64,000 bases of DNA from Adiantum capillus-veneris (Eukaryota; Streptophyta; Polypodiopsida; Polypodiales; Pteridaceae). The notes under the pieces are model-generated. The model was not told where the DNA came from. It saw only the letters and a list, made by a program, of their open reading frames with translations, and did no database searches. Numbering within the stretch: the stretch's first letter is position 1; each line of letters begins with the position of its first letter. The translations under genes were made by a program, and so were the position numbers. Location: the NCBI GenBank assembly GCA_014529385.2, contig CM043967.1, positions 128,129,182 through 128,193,181 on the forward strand, given 5' to 3'. Below, piece after piece: positions 8,226 to 20,982 of the stretch.

Positions 8226-11200
8226 TAATTTGGCGCACGTCCTCATGTGCCGGTGAAGCAAGACACGGAGACATTGTAGAAATCAAGTCCATGGAAGAAA
8301 TGTTGAGCTGTAAATCATAGGAACAAGTAATGAGCATCAAAGGCCAACAAGGATAAAAACATGAAGTACAATGAACAATCATACAAAGTGAATTTTTTTC
8401 TTCTAAAAGATGGGTGAATCATAGAAAAAAACTAAACAACATAAAGAAAAAAAACACTCAAACTATCATGAAGATTAAATCACTTGAAATTTCGGTTTTA
8501 TGCATGAAACACAAGCAATCAATTAAGACCCTAGGCTAATGCAAGTTCATAAACCTATTAGCCTAGAAACTATGTGACCAATCTTAATAAATCATTCAAG
8601 TCTATCATATAAACGGGCTATAAAAAAGCTCCTTATCTATTAGTACATGTCACAGCTTTTTGAAGCTCATGGAAGTTTTTTTGTTTGCCATTCATAGAAA
8701 AAAGTAAAGCACAATAAAAAGCTACCACCCCACGGCAGGTCTAGGTGCGACTCTCAGCTCCTTGAACCGTCAAGAAGGTGTTTCAAAAGCCTACTAGTCT
8801 ACCAAGGGGACCGCTAATCCCTATCAGCCCATGGCAACGATTTAGGGCCTTGACCAAGTGAGCCAAGGTAATTCCCCTCGCCTTCCAAGTGCCAATAAGG
8901 AGCTAGGCCTCACATGGACACAACATAACATAGAAATTTTCTTTTCATGTGTTTTTGCTACTTTTTCTTGACACTTTTTTGCTTCATCGATTCATGTTTT
9001 AGCACTTTTTTGTTTCTTCCATCATGAGATGTTTATGGCAATTGGACTAAAGGACTAAAGCCTAATCATAGCCCTAGGTCACGTTAAAAATGAATGGAGT
9101 ATTTAAACTATCACTAAGAGTCTAGGACTAATGAGAAATGAACCTACATTAACCTAAGGTCAAGGCCAATTACCTAGGATTAACACACATAAAACCTAAT
9201 TTTTGATGAGTTAATATTCACAAAGCAAAGTGTTGAAAATTTAGGATGCCTAGCTTTCGAACATGAAAGAACCATAGCTTAGAAGCAATATTTCACTTAA
9301 GCCAAGCAAGAGAATGAAGAGATAAACAAAAGAGCAAAATCATGGACGGATTACACCTATTCATGCATCCTTGAGCAAGCATCCTTTGTGTAGAGAAGTC
9401 TCTTGATCTTTTTAGTACAATAGAAGATGATTGAAGCTAAGTGTAAACACAAGCTCCAAAGTCCATTTATTGAAAGTGACACAAAAAGAACATGAATGAA
9501 AACCTAAAGCTAGGGTCTTGAATACCCGAATTTGCCAAAGGGAAAAAACCCTAAGGAAAAAAATGCCTTTGGTTATGCACACGATTCTCTTTGTAACAAA
9601 TTTATACATACACATCAACAATGAGAGATAAAATGCTTCTACATAAGCACATTTTCAATTTTGTACAACCTCTCATGCATAATTCAAACGTTGATTAATT
9701 TCTAGCTCAATGAGACATGGAACTTCAAAACAAGCCAAGAGCTGAAAATAATGGAATTTTGATGAAATGAAGTGGCTCTTGATAGCCAAAGTTTACAATT
9801 TAAAGCTCCAAACAAGTTGGCTAAACACTAGCTCAAATGAAGTTTTACAAATTTTAGAGCAATCTATGAGCTAGAGATGGCTGCAACTTGATGAAATGAA
9901 AATGAATGGCTCTCAATAGCCATAACTTGTACTTGAAAGCTCTCAAAAAAGTTGGATAAACAACTAACTCAAATGAAAACACTTTCACATAAGACCAAGC
10001 TATGAGCTAGCATGTATACAACTTTTAATTCAAAGAACTAGAATTGCTCTAACTAGCCAGGTTTTGCAATATTTTGCAATGATGACCCCTTCTTGGATAA
10101 ATGAAATCATAGCTTTTCCCACAACCTTTCAAAACAACTCAAATCAATAGTTCTCTTAAGCATTTGGAATTTCAACACAAGCACTAAAAATGAACGATTA
10201 ACCACAACCCCAAAATTTTACTACCCTCTTTTGGCCATCAAGCAAGCTTAATTTTACTGCCCTCTTTTGGCCATCAAGCAAGCTTAATTTTAGTGTTTAT
10301 AAATTCAAATCAAACACTAAAATTTATAATCAATACCAAGCCCAAAATGCACAATGTCACCCAAGCATCAAAGCACTAGCAATGGTAGCTCTCTGAGTTC
10401 ATATGCTTGCCAAAACATAACTTTCCTTTTAGTGCAAAAAGAATTTTTCAATAAAGCCAATCATTAGATCATGCTAAGCCAAATACTCACACAATCATCA
10501 TGCCCACTATCGATGCCCACATCTTTTCTCTTACCTAGCACAAACGGAATACATAGCAAAGAGAGGAAAAAATTATGATGAGATGTAATGTCGCTCTCCC
10601 GAAGTGATCAAAAACCTAATTTCATGCTATTTCCCCTTCAAACAATCTCCTAAAAAAGATAAACAATTTCATTTTCAATGTATTTCTATTTTGCCTGTTT
10701 GAGTCGGCATCTGAGAATGGGGGAGTCATGAAATGATGGGTAGGTGTGGGAGCCTGAAAAGAAGGTGTGAATGGTTGTGGCTTCGAAACCTTGAACGATT
10801 GGTTGTAGCCAAAAGGATTGGCTCGTGCTTATCACAAATTTGCAATTGCATACAAGGAAGAGCACTAAGCAAGGTCTGAGAAGCACAGAATCACACTATT
10901 TTTTGTCGACTTTGGAATTTTCCAGTGCCATTAATGAAGGGCATGCTCCATGCCATGAACAATGTACATCATGCTTGTGTGTATGTGTGTGTGTGCGCTG
11001 TGCTCTAGGATGAATCCCTGGCAGGAGATCATGTGTGTGAGAGTGTGATGGTGTGTTTCATGGTCATGAGTAATTGGGGCCAGTTATGCAGCTGAGAACC
11101 ACGGCAGATCAGGTGCATTAATGAAGGCTGAAGCTATGGCACGTTGACAGCCTGGCAAAAACCATGGCCCATAAGTCAACAAAAACGAGAGAAAAGGGAG

Positions 11201-13634
11201 CTGGTGGGATTGGTTAATCTCGTTGGCATCTTGTGTGCCCGGATCAGCTGCTCACAACGGGTTTGGCATGATGCTTTTTGTGGGCCAATCAAATGTTCAC
11301 TGCATGAAACTTTCAACCTTGTGTTGATGACAAATCACTAGCACAAATGAGGTCATCCACCAATGGGTAGAAGCCAAAAATGAGCCAAGTGTTGTGGGAT
11401 CAAGGAGGATAGTGAAAAGTGATGTTGTGTGTTTTGTTTTATGTTTTTCTGTTTTTAATGTATCCTCTTATAACGGGAGTTTTCCATGGGCATTGGGAGT
11501 GGGTGAGCGAGTTTGTTCCCATGCGCATAACTCCTTCCATAATGCACTAATGAGCCAATTGAGCCCCCGATTTTGTAGAAAATCAATTGACAAAACATGT
11601 TACCTTGAAATTTTACTGAGATTTCCATCTAGATCCTCTCTATGGATTAGGCATGATGAAAACTAGCTCCATAATTTTAATGCTCAACACTCAAACACAA
11701 CAAGTTTTTCTCAAGTGCAACATCATCAATCATGCTTTCACCAAGCCATTGTGACATTTTTTAATGCTTGCATTATCTAATAAGGCACTCAAGAAAAAAT
11801 GAACAAGCAATCATGCAAAAAAGTTCTTGACTTGTCATTCCTCTTGCTTACTATTATGCTTGATTCAACACACAATGGCGGACACTAATGATCCACTCAA
11901 CTCTAGTCCAATTCAAAGTGCATGAACAAAAGCAATTGGGACACACTTTCTCTAATTGAGTCATACTGCAAGCTCACAAGATTTAAGATGACTATTGATC
12001 AAGCATGATATACAAAGAATGTAGAGCATAAATTCATCCCAATTGCAATTCCATAGTCAATCATCAATCATTGCAATCTTGACATCATAAATCACTTAAT
12101 CATACATAAACCTTCGGCCTTTCAATCATCACAATTGGTAATTGCTCCCAATTATTCATCATTAAATTGGATAGACAATGTTATTGAGTAGGCACACACA
12201 TTAGTGCATTTTTTCCATGTTCATCCAATTGATTCATCATTAGCATGGAGATACACTAAAAATCTACACAATTGAATACCAATTGAGTGATCTATCCCAG
12301 TTTCCAACTCCATTTGTGACACAATATCAATTATTTGGCTAAATTAGTCATCATAATTGGTAAAAAATACCAATTATTCATTCAAGCATCGGATTGCACA
12401 TGCCATTGAGTAGGCACACACACCCAGATTCAGGCCAAAATTTTATGCAAAAATTACATCAATTCCACATTCCAATGCTCAAATTGCAAACTCAATCAAG
12501 CACAAGTGAATGCATGCATGCTCAATTTCTAAAAAAATAGCACTATTTTGACCCAATCAAGCAATGCACACACTCAAAAATTAAGCAGAAAAGATCAAAT
12601 TTGGCTTAATTGGCAATGCATTTAGGCTTTCACCTAATGATTTCACACACTTTTCATGAACATTCCATAATCAAAAATCATTTAGGTGCCCTAACTGACC
12701 ATCAATCATAAAAAATCAAGTGGTCTTGGATAGGCACACACACTCAATTTTTACCCAAATTTTTGGCAATTATGCTTATACAATGATTGAATTAGCCTAG
12801 CATACACATCAATTACATGATTTAATACTCATATACCATCAATTTCATCAATTTATTTGCATGCACACACTCAAGATTAGGTGCACACACACTTGAACTT
12901 TTTGACAGTTTTTTTTCCCTCTTTGGTGCATTACAAACACAATGATTTTTATGGCACGCACATGAATTCTTCATGAGAAATTTATTTTGCATACACAAGG
13001 TTCATTAATCAATATTTGACCATCAATTTCATGCCAAGTGAATCAAATTAGGTGCAAAGTGTAGGTCAATTGAGTTACACACCTAATTTTAGCAATTAAT
13101 TAGCACACATTGAACCACATTAATCAATCAAGAATTTACATAAGCAAGTGAGTGCACTTACGTCGTAATCACACTCCAAGCTACTCCTTTGCTCCACAAA
13201 AAGACGCATCATTCTATGTTCACCATCAAATCGGCTCCAAAATTGACCATTGTAGGCAAGAAATCAAACACTCAAACCATCAAATTAAGCATAAATTAGC
13301 ACAATTAACTTTATTAGAGTGATGATTCCACCTCTTAAAAGGGGATTTAACATACATTACACTTCAATATTAGTGGTTAGGCTAGAAAAATTAGTCAAAA
13401 ATTAGCTAAAAATTAGTACAATTAGCATCGAAATGAAGCAAAACTAGCAAGGGGTAGTATGAAATTAGTGAAATTGGGGGTTTGGGGTATTTATAACTCA
13501 ACATTAGCATAAATTATTTGCAGAATCATCATAAAATCAAACCAAAATTGAGTTACACACACTCAAAAACCAAGAAATTAGTAATAAAATTACTCTATTC
13601 TAAACATCCTATACTCACTAGCTTAGGTTATCAA
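8226..13634 (-). other. Non-coding internal region of the LARD
   Basis: About 5.4 kb of A/T-rich sequence with no frame carrying gag or pol motifs. It contains imperfect repeats: about 125-bp spaced units at 9765-10010 ('aagctc..aa.aagttgg..aaaca'), a 36-bp tandem at 10215-10286, and several 'taggcacacacac' motifs between 12190 and 12900. A short (TG)n lies near 10980-11000. I see no supportable gene. The largest frames (for example 11394-11666) have no recognisable motif. Confidence 0.7.
10215..10286. repeat. 36-bp tandem duplication
   Basis: 'attttactaccctcttttgg' through 'aagcaagctta' occurs twice back to back with one difference (ctacc/ctgcc). Confidence 0.85.
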
Positions 13635-13654
13635 TCCCCAACGCAACAATGCCA
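13635..13654 (-). other. Primer-binding-like site of the LARD
   Basis: On the minus strand, two bases after the 5' LTR end (..CCCAACA), the sequence reads TGGCATTGTTGCGTTGGGGA. It resembles the Asp-tRNA-type site TGGCGCCGTTG..GGGGA known from Athila/Tat elements, with several changes. The match is by memory and imperfect. Confidence 0.45.
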
Positions 13655-13656
13655 AA

Positions 13657-14633
13657 TGTTGGGAGGCGTTGTAGCAACGACCTAATCACAACCCACACAA
13701 AATTATCAAATCCGTGGATCGCCAACCCAGCTAGGACATGGAAGCACGAGCATCGGATGAATAGAAATAGAGGATTCAAGAGATCACCTCTCCTATGCAA
13801 GTAGAGATTAGCCATGGCAAGGCTAACTCTAAACATACTCTAATCACTAATCAATCAACTCCTACACACATCAAGTCCACCAAAGTCCGACTTACCATAG
13901 ACTAAAAACCCCAAGCACACTAGTGATAAACACACACTAATTACATTGGTGTTGGCCTCTCCAATCACCACATGTCAATCACGGCACTTCGTCAATAGCT
14001 ACACACACGAGCTGAATGATGCTAGAGTTTCATAAAACCTATCTACACACAAGCAAACAATAGAGCACACACACTAATTACAATATTAAGACCCAACTTA
14101 ATCAACCTAATTAGTGATGATAAATCTCACAAATCAAATGCTTATGGAAGAATAGGAGTGGTTAATAGCAAGAAGTACATACCTATCTCAAAGCTAGAAT
14201 AATGAGAGTGTAATGCTGCTTCATGACATAATCAAATGTAGAGAAGAAGTAGACTAATGTAAAAATAGGGATTAGATTAATCAAGAATAGCTTACTCTAT
14301 TTATAATGGATTAGCACTAGCCTCTTAAGCATGGGTTAGTAAGCTCAAGGCTAGGCCATAGAGTGAACACTCAAGAGAGAGACAGAGCACTCAAAAGTGG
14401 ATCCTCAAGAGTGGATACTCAAGAATGAAGCCTCCTTGCATAAAGGCTTCCTTTTAAAATCTTTCACCATAATGCCTTCTACTATGCGTTCAAGCTTGAG
14501 CCCTTTAACTAGCATATACAACTTTTGATGAGTCCAAGACTTATACAAAGTGAGTTGGAAATATTATGAAAAACCATAGCATATCTCAGGCTTGATGCAT
14601 ATTCGGTGTAACCTGTGTTAGCCGCTGCTAACA
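13657..14633 (-). repeat. LARD 5' LTR (intact, 977 bp)
   Basis: Begins TGTTGGGAGG and ends GCTAACA on the plus strand, with terminal TGTT/AACA inverted repeats. It retains the uninterrupted sequence at about 13758-13775 where the other LTR took the TIR element. Confidence 0.9.
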
Positions 14634-14638
14634 TTCTC
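14634..14638. repeat. Target-site duplication of the LARD, right copy (TTCTC)
   Basis: Identical to 957-961. Confidence 0.85.
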
Positions 14639-15539
14639 AAATTTATAATGCCCTTACCTTCAAGACCAATGATACTCACTACGTGGTTGTCAGCTAGTGG
14701 TGGTGGTAAAGGTGAAATTGATTTGTTGTGGTGTGGTTGCACAAGTCGTTGAAGGATTTGCACAGGTGGTTCTTGTTGTGGTGGCCTTGATGGCGGTGGT
14801 CTTGCTCTTGGTGGTGAGAGTTGATTTTGTCTTGCTCCTCTCCGAGGGAATTCACTCTATATACAAAACAGGACACCATGTGTGTGAGCGGACAACTTTG
14901 ATAAAACCCCTATATACGTCTCATATAAGGGATTATGACCCCCCTTTCTATGCTTATACAACAATCAAGGAAAAAAACTATCATACCCCTATCTTAGATA
15001 TAAAATTTAGGTCAATTGAGTAAAAGTAGTCAAAGAGTGTGTAGCATAGTGGCTGGCAACGTACTAAGGAACCACTTTTGTTGATAACTAGATGTATCCT
15101 CAATGTGTTTTAGTTTGACTTTCAAACTATGTGCTTGATTAGCCTGCACTTTGACTACTCGTCCAATTATGACCCATCCAAAGTTGATGTTAATCAATCC
15201 TTATCTATGACTGGCTTGATGCAAAATTTGATATGTGACTTGATAAAATTCTTTCCCAAAATTCATCTGAGTTCTAGTGTACATCAATGATCGATCATTA
15301 CACGTAGTCAACTTGGATCAGGTCTCCCCCTCTCCCCCATAAATATGACACCCCCTAGATTATACGATTATGTAACTTGTAACAAAACCCCCCTCCCCTG
15401 CACTTATGTGGTGCGGTAAGTTTTCCAGGATGAATCCCTCGAAGCTCCTCTATTAAAATCCTGCCTTCTTTGGTGTGAATAGTAATACTTACCATGGCCA
15501 TCTTCTTCACACTTTTAGCAGTGGTATTCTTGGTTCTGC
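14639..15539 (-). other. Element H sequence between gag and protease remnant
   Basis: About 0.9 kb continuing element H on the minus strand. A short open stretch ('VSIIGLEGKGIINLR') reads toward the LARD insertion point and resumes in the left flank ('KPINGVARGKIKVEYVDA', about 955-900), which supports one interrupted element. No other motif seen. Confidence 0.35.
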
Positions 15540-16270
15540 CTTCATTGTCCTCTCCCTTGATCTTGATTATGGTTGTGTGCATGCCCTCGTTGCATCAAAT
15601 GCACATGCAAATTCTCCAGCTGAGTAGTGATGCGGCTCAACATGTCTTGTTGTCCTTCTGATGCCTCTTGTGGTTGGGTCCTCGGAGAGGCTGTTGCAGT
15701 TACTGGGTTTAGTTGAATTGAGCTTGATTTCTCTCACTCATGGACTCTTTCTTGCGTGTGAACCTTCTTGTCTTTAAGGTGGGCTACTTCCAATGCCAAC
15801 TCATATGTTGCAAGAAATATCCCCTTCACTTTCGTTAAGCGACAACCACATGCCAACAATGAAACGGTCCTTCTTGAGGAAATTAGGTGCTCCTTCACCT
15901 TCCTCTAGTGAGGAAACCCATCGCTCCCACAAATCCATAAACTTGGATTTGTAAGGGGCATACTTTAGCAAACCTTCCTGCTTTAACTCTCTCAGCAGCT
16001 GCCATAAATTTTTTGAGGTTGTGTCTTCACCAAATCTCTTCACGAAGGCAGCAGGTAGTAAGTCCCATGCATCCTTGGTAGCTTGGAGAAAAGAGTTGTA
16101 CCAGAACTTGGCCTCTGCTTTCATTAGTATTAGTAGAGAAAAATGTGTAGCTATGAAACATAATTATCCTTGTTGGAAACCACACAAGCGATGTCAAAGT
16201 TATCCAAAAACTCGATGGTACTATCTTCTCCCTTGTTGCCACTGAATGCGGGAAAAGACACACTTGCCAT
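15540..16270 (-). pseudogene. Gag pseudogene of gypsy element H
   Basis: The minus-strand start ATG at about 16270 opens 'MASVSFPAFSGNKGEDSTIE', parallel to 'FPEFSGKSNESSKGFIERM' of element D's gag. After a stop the frame at 16124-15801 gives the retrotransposon gag core ('FWYNSFLQATKDAWDLLPAA', 'FVKRFGED', 'LKKDRFIVGM'), matching D's 'LKKDRFLASL'. Downstream are a coiled-coil-like stretch ('LSRITTQLENLHVHLMQ') and a poor zinc-knuckle-like 'CEEDGHGKYY'. Several stops and frame changes (about 16150, 15798, 15720, 15560) make it non-functional. Gag forms the cytoplasmic particle that packages retroelement RNA. Confidence 0.7.
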
Positions 16271-17204
16271 GGTAGTAAATCAATGAGTAGAAAATCACAA
16301 ACCCCCCTTTTTTTTTGGAATGACTCAGTGATTCAAAAAGGATTATACACGGGTGGAATAGAAGAACACAAGGCTAGAATAGAATAAAAATGCTTACATC
16401 AAAAGAGTGGTAGTAATCAAGAATGGGCGAGATCATGGAATGTGGGGATCTAAGGATTTCATCAAGCATATTCGCTCCAAACAAGAAAAAAATCTTTTGT
16501 TGGTAGAATATTTTCCAATCAACGTGCATGTTTACATGCATGTGGTTCAAGAAATGAAAAGGAGAGACTTATGGCCTATTGTTATTATCCATGTTTGGTG
16601 TAGGGCAAGGATGTGGCCACTAGAGTTGCATACCTTGAGTGGTAACAAGACAACACCTTTATCACAGGCCTTTACCTCTTGTTGAAGTCCACAAAATTTT
16701 CCATACTGCGTTCAAAATAGATTGGGTCTACCTCAATCAACGTTCCATTTTGCATGCAACAGCAACACTTGAGTGGTTGTACTTCACGTGAATCCTCTAT
16801 GCCTAGAGAGAGCATAGGCCACTTGCTTCCACCAAATGATTTAGGCTTTGTGTCTTAGAACTTGCGGTTGATGTAGTTGATGAGTCTTCTTCAATTGTTG
16901 GACAAAAAACCCTCCTCTATTGGCACTCATTGATAGGATTGCTTGGTTGACAAAAATGATGACATCCTGTAGCCCTCCTTCTTAATGCTCTTGATTTGCG
17001 ATTAGCACGAGAAATGATAGATGGGGAGCTTACCTCTTGGATATTGATGATGCTACAACCTGGTAGTAGCACTTCGATAAAGGCCTTTATTGCTTTACAA
17101 TCTTCTCTTATTCAGTCCTCCAATTTGAAAACTCTTGTAGCCACTCGCCCATGATTGATGGCATGCATCGCTACTGTTGTAAACTGAAGTCTTTGCAAAG
17201 CCCT
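16271..17204 (-). other. Leader of element H between primer site and gag
   Basis: About 0.9 kb with no recognisable coding or structural motif. A purine-rich run (AAAAAAAAAGGGGGG in minus sense) lies near 16305-16318. Confidence 0.4.
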
Positions 17205-17221
17205 CCTCAGTGGGGGCACCA
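17205..17221 (-). other. Primer-binding-like site of element H
   Basis: Minus strand TGGTGCCCCCACTGAGG. Near-identical sites follow the LTRs of D (36823-36840) and C (62463-62478). I have not assigned the tRNA. Confidence 0.5.
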
Positions 17222-18097
17222 GTGAGACTGATGGCGGGAAATCACAAGCAGGGAGGGGTGGCCTCAACATTGCCCCTACCTAGATCCCTCATCACCTCGA
17301 GCGTGTGATCCATAATACGATGCGTGAGAGAGAAACAAACAAGGGAGGGGGAGCACCATCTAGCCAAGATGCGGCTAGGATGCAACAAAGAGACTTGGAC
17401 ACATTGTGATCAATCCACAACATACCCAACACGCTTCTAGGGAAGGTGGAAAGAATTGAGCATCATGCACAACCCTAGAGTGGACTCAAGTACGTTATGA
17501 AGAAGAACAGAGAAAGTTGGAGAAGCAAGGTAGATTGTACAGCATCAAATTATAACACAACGCACAACTTATGGTCTCATAAACTTGATGGCCATGGATT
17601 GAGCTATCAAGATACACAAGAGATAATTAAAACTTTGATTCCCAAAGGAAATTGCATAACAAGGGCTTGAGTAAAAGAGTGAGAACAATGTGCGACAAGG
17701 GTATATTTACCTAGAAGAAACACCATATCGAACCAAGGCAGACCCAATGAGTCCCTCAGAGGTGATCACCCAAGATGTTGCCATGCGCTTGGTGAAATGC
17801 GGATGCCTCCATGGATAGTGGCCATTATGGGGTTGAGAAAGCGAGGGTGATCTCCCTACATATGTTGTGTGAAGCACTTGATGTCGTGGTGCATGTGGAA
17901 TTTATGTATTGCATGCGTGAGTGAATAGCTACCCTTTTCCTTGTGGTGTGATAGCATGGAGGGTGATTCACAAACCCCTTGGAATAAATTAACTTCTAGA
18001 CATGCTAGAATGTGGAGCCTTGTGTACTCATGGTGATCTTCACAATTTGGAACTTGTGGCATGGTGACCTTGTGTGTGTGTATTTTGAGGAGATACC

Positions 18098-18109
18098 TCT
18101 TTATATAGG
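18098..18109 (-). promoter_or_regulatory. TATA-like box in the element H LTR
   Basis: The minus strand reads CCCTATATAAAGAGG around this site, the right composition and orientation for the retroelement transcript. Confidence 0.4.
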
Positions 18110-18204
18110 GAAAGAGGGTGGGATTTTGAAATGTTTTATCAATGGCCATGTGATTGTGGGTCACCCTTGTCTGGTGAGTTGCGTATGTGTCAGATTAATG
18201 GTCT

Positions 18205-18205
18205 T

Positions 18206-18271
<66 letters not shown>

Positions 18272-18277
18272 GAGAGG
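18205..18277. repeat. Compound (TG)n(GA)n microsatellite
   Basis: About 13 TG units pass straight into about 23 GA units with one interruption. Confidence 0.95.
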
Positions 18278-18385
18278 GATGGGGAATTTACACCGCTGCT
18301 AGCTACACTAGCTTATTAAAAGAGAGGGGATGGGGAATTTACACCGCTGCTAGCTACACTAGCTTATTAAAAGAGAGGGGATAGG
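18278..18385. repeat. 51-bp tandem repeat, two copies plus partial third
   Basis: Units start GATGGGGAATTTACACCG and end AAAAGAGAGGG. Copies at 18278-18328 and 18329-18379 are essentially identical; a third begins at 18380 and diverges. Confidence 0.9.
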
Positions 18386-20185
18386 GAATTTTACAAGGGA
18401 TTTGTCAGGAGGTGGCCGAAATCATTGGAGAGGGTGGTTACATGCACATTGTGTATGTAGGTAAGTATGTATTTGTGAGAGAGAGTGTGTTCATAAAAGA
18501 AGGTGTGAGCTATGAAGGTGAATGAAGAGATGAAGATGAAGAGAGGGCTGAAATTTTCCAGGTCTTGATGAGGGAGAGAGAGATATGAGTGTGGTTGTGA
18601 GTGTGGAGAGGAGAAGGGAAGAAAAGTTCAAAGGTGCCTTGTGTGGAAAACTGGGGTCCATCATTTTGGTCATATCTTGGCACTACAATTTCAAAAAATT
18701 ATAAAAAAAACATAGGGAAAAAATTCAGCTCACCAGCTATATTTCTCATCTTTTAAGCTTTACCAAATTCGGAGTGAAAAAGGCTTTCAAAACTCCCACA
18801 AAAAAGTGTACCATTGCTACCATAAAGTTTTTCGTGGTCCGATATTTGTTGACACTTTCTTTATGCATCCCAAAGGTCATCACCCGTGTGAGAGAGTACC
18901 TGAAAGAGACTTGAATTTCCTCATGAAAATACAAGTGAAGTGTGGAATATTAATATTACATAGTGAAATAAAATATGGTAGAGGTCATTAAAAATTTATA
19001 TTAAAATAGAAGTAGGTGGATCAAATATTAATGCTCATAAATTTCACTTTTTTTTTCTTTTACATGAATGTAAAAACTATAAAGTAGAAATAAACTTACT
19101 TGAAGATAAATAGTAAATATGAAAAAAAACTAGGTGAGGTTCTCGCGCAAAGGAGAGAGATAGACCAAAAATTTGGAAAACGACCCTCGGTCGCAAAAAT
19201 GGAAGCTCTCTCTCTCTCTCTCTAGCTCAATAAGTGCAAATGAGGCCTAATTTGCCCTATTTGCCTATAAGTGCTTGACTTATCCAAAGTCCCAAGTGCA
19301 TACCATTATTTTCTTGATTCCCCATGGCATGTCATGTGTAACTCAAACAACTTGACATTTGGACATTCGGTCGTTAATTGCTCTCAATTTTGCGAATTTG
19401 ATATGTTGTAAGTTGACCATAAATTTAAATTATACCAAATCTTTCCATACTTAACATGCTTAAATTTCTTGCTTTGTTGATCCTGTATTTCATTAATTGA
19501 TCCTGCTTTCACAACTCGATTTTAGATCTCCTTGCTAATTTCATTAATTTTTTTTCCGTATTAGTAAGAAATTAAAGAAAACTGCTAAAAATTATTATTA
19601 TTGTACAATGTCACTTCACAGGACAGACAGACAGTTGGACAGTTAGTTACAGTTGGTCTGGTTCACACTTAATGGACCCTTTGGGCTGGGGAGTGACATG
19701 TGGCAGAACATCGTGGCCAGGTCACCACCACCACTCAGTTTGGAGATAGACTTAGCTGACTGGACATTTATGAGCCGTTGGTGGCTCTTTATGGTTGTAC
19801 ATATGAGTAGTCATTTTGGGCCAGTTGCATTATCTTGTACGTAGTCGTCTAGAGTGAGTCTATGCACAGAGCACATCTTCACCATCCCTGCACATCTGAG
19901 CCTCGACACCCCCATTGTACCTGTGAGTCCTGGGCTGGAGCTGAGTGTGCTGCCACGCCAGAGTCTGTAAGATAGTCGAGTCATATGTTCTGGTATACTG
20001 TTGTGTCCTTGTGAGCTCTGTTTTGATGTCTATTGTTTCCTTTCTGTTTAGTTTTGTTTGAGTGAGATTGTCATGCACATTGCACTGAGGACCACCCACT
20101 ATAGAGAGCACGACACATTATCCACGCTACAATTATTCGATCAAAAATTAGGCAAAATTATTTTGCACTCTAGGCATCATATTTA
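18386..20185. other. Intergenic or unassigned repeat DNA
   Basis: No gene supported. Small frames (19653-19844 plus, 19860-20111 minus) carry no motif. A short (CT) run is at about 19206-19223 and a 'cagacagacag' run near 19625. Confidence 0.4.
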
Positions 20186-20190
20186 TCAAA

Positions 20191-20924
20191 TGTCATAAAA
20201 TCTAATATCTAAACAACCCAAATGATTTTGTCATATTAAACTAATCATTTAATGTGGGATAATAAACGAGAACATGGATTAGAAGATAAACATGTGCTTA
20301 CGGATCTATCTCAACACAGGGCCAATGGTAAAGGGTCCAAATGAGGGATGGTTTATCAAAGAGCAATGCTACCTAATGGAGCTTAAAAGACCTTAGGGTT
20401 AGCTTCATTAAAGACCTCCAAAAGTTAGTGTTAAAAAGTCCTTTGACCTTACGCAAGCTAGGGCTAACCTCGAGATGGGAATCGTACCCAAGCATGAGGT
20501 GCTAAGACGCTTAAAGTGGTTGTGAGAACCTTGCCCAAAGCTTGAGGTGATTTTTCTGCTTAAATGACTAAGGTTTTTGAAACGTTAAATTCAAATATAA
20601 ATTCTCAAGAGGCATGAACATCTATGCTTGATTAAATAAGGCTTGAAGTATTCGGTTCAAAACAAATGACTTAGAAGCATAAAAGACACATGCTTGCTTG
20701 ATTGAGTAAGTCCTTGAAGTATCTAGTTCAACCAAATGACTTAATAAGCATAGAAGACACATGTTCAAATGATCCTCTACATGTGGCCCTCATGATGTTA
20801 TTGAATGCTACTGGTTAGGTTTTAGAGGGGTCCAATGAGAATTTAGATACATAAAAATAAGTAATTAGGTTCTTTCTCTCAAAGAGAAAAAAGAGGACAC
20901 ATGTCCAAATGTAATAATAAAATA

Positions 20925-20982
<58 letters not shown>

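Larger units (their letters stand above)
962..14633 (-). mobile_element. Non-autonomous LTR retrotransposon (LARD-like), minus orientation, interrupted by a DNA transposon
   Basis: Two direct repeats of about 0.98 kb (962-1070 plus 7340-8213, and 13657-14633) begin TGTTGGGAGG (TATTGGGAGG in the left copy) and end in CTAACA. They are flanked by the 5-bp duplication TTCTC. Orientation is minus: a polypurine tract (GGAAGGGGGGAA on the minus strand, 8214-8225) abuts the left LTR, and a primer-binding-like site abuts the right LTR. The 5.4-kb internal region has no ORF with retroelement motifs and its longest frames are under 100 codons, so the element must have been mobilised by proteins from elsewhere. 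Without the 6.27-kb insertion at 1071-7339 it would be about 7.4 kb. It sits inside the older minus-strand element H. Confidence 0.85.
17229..18400 (-). repeat. Probable 5' LTR of element H (right limit uncertain)
   Basis: The LTR end (minus sense ..CCGCCATCA) lies 7 bp from the primer site; gaps of 5-6 bp are seen in C and D. A TATA-like box on the minus strand (18098-18109) fits an LTR promoter firing leftward. No partner LTR is in the window, so the right limit is a guess. Confidence 0.4.

Noticed and set aside
10825-11666. Small ORFs inside the LARD core
   Set aside because: Short, unrelated to one another, partly TG-repeat derived, and no retroelement or host motif.
14694-15023. His- or Val-rich ORFs near the LARD edge
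   Set aside because: Produced by GGT/CAC triplet-rich sequence; element H reads here on the minus strand in other frames.
19653-20111. Two short ORFs before element A
   Set aside because: No motif, no codon-level pattern, and opposite strands; expected by chance.
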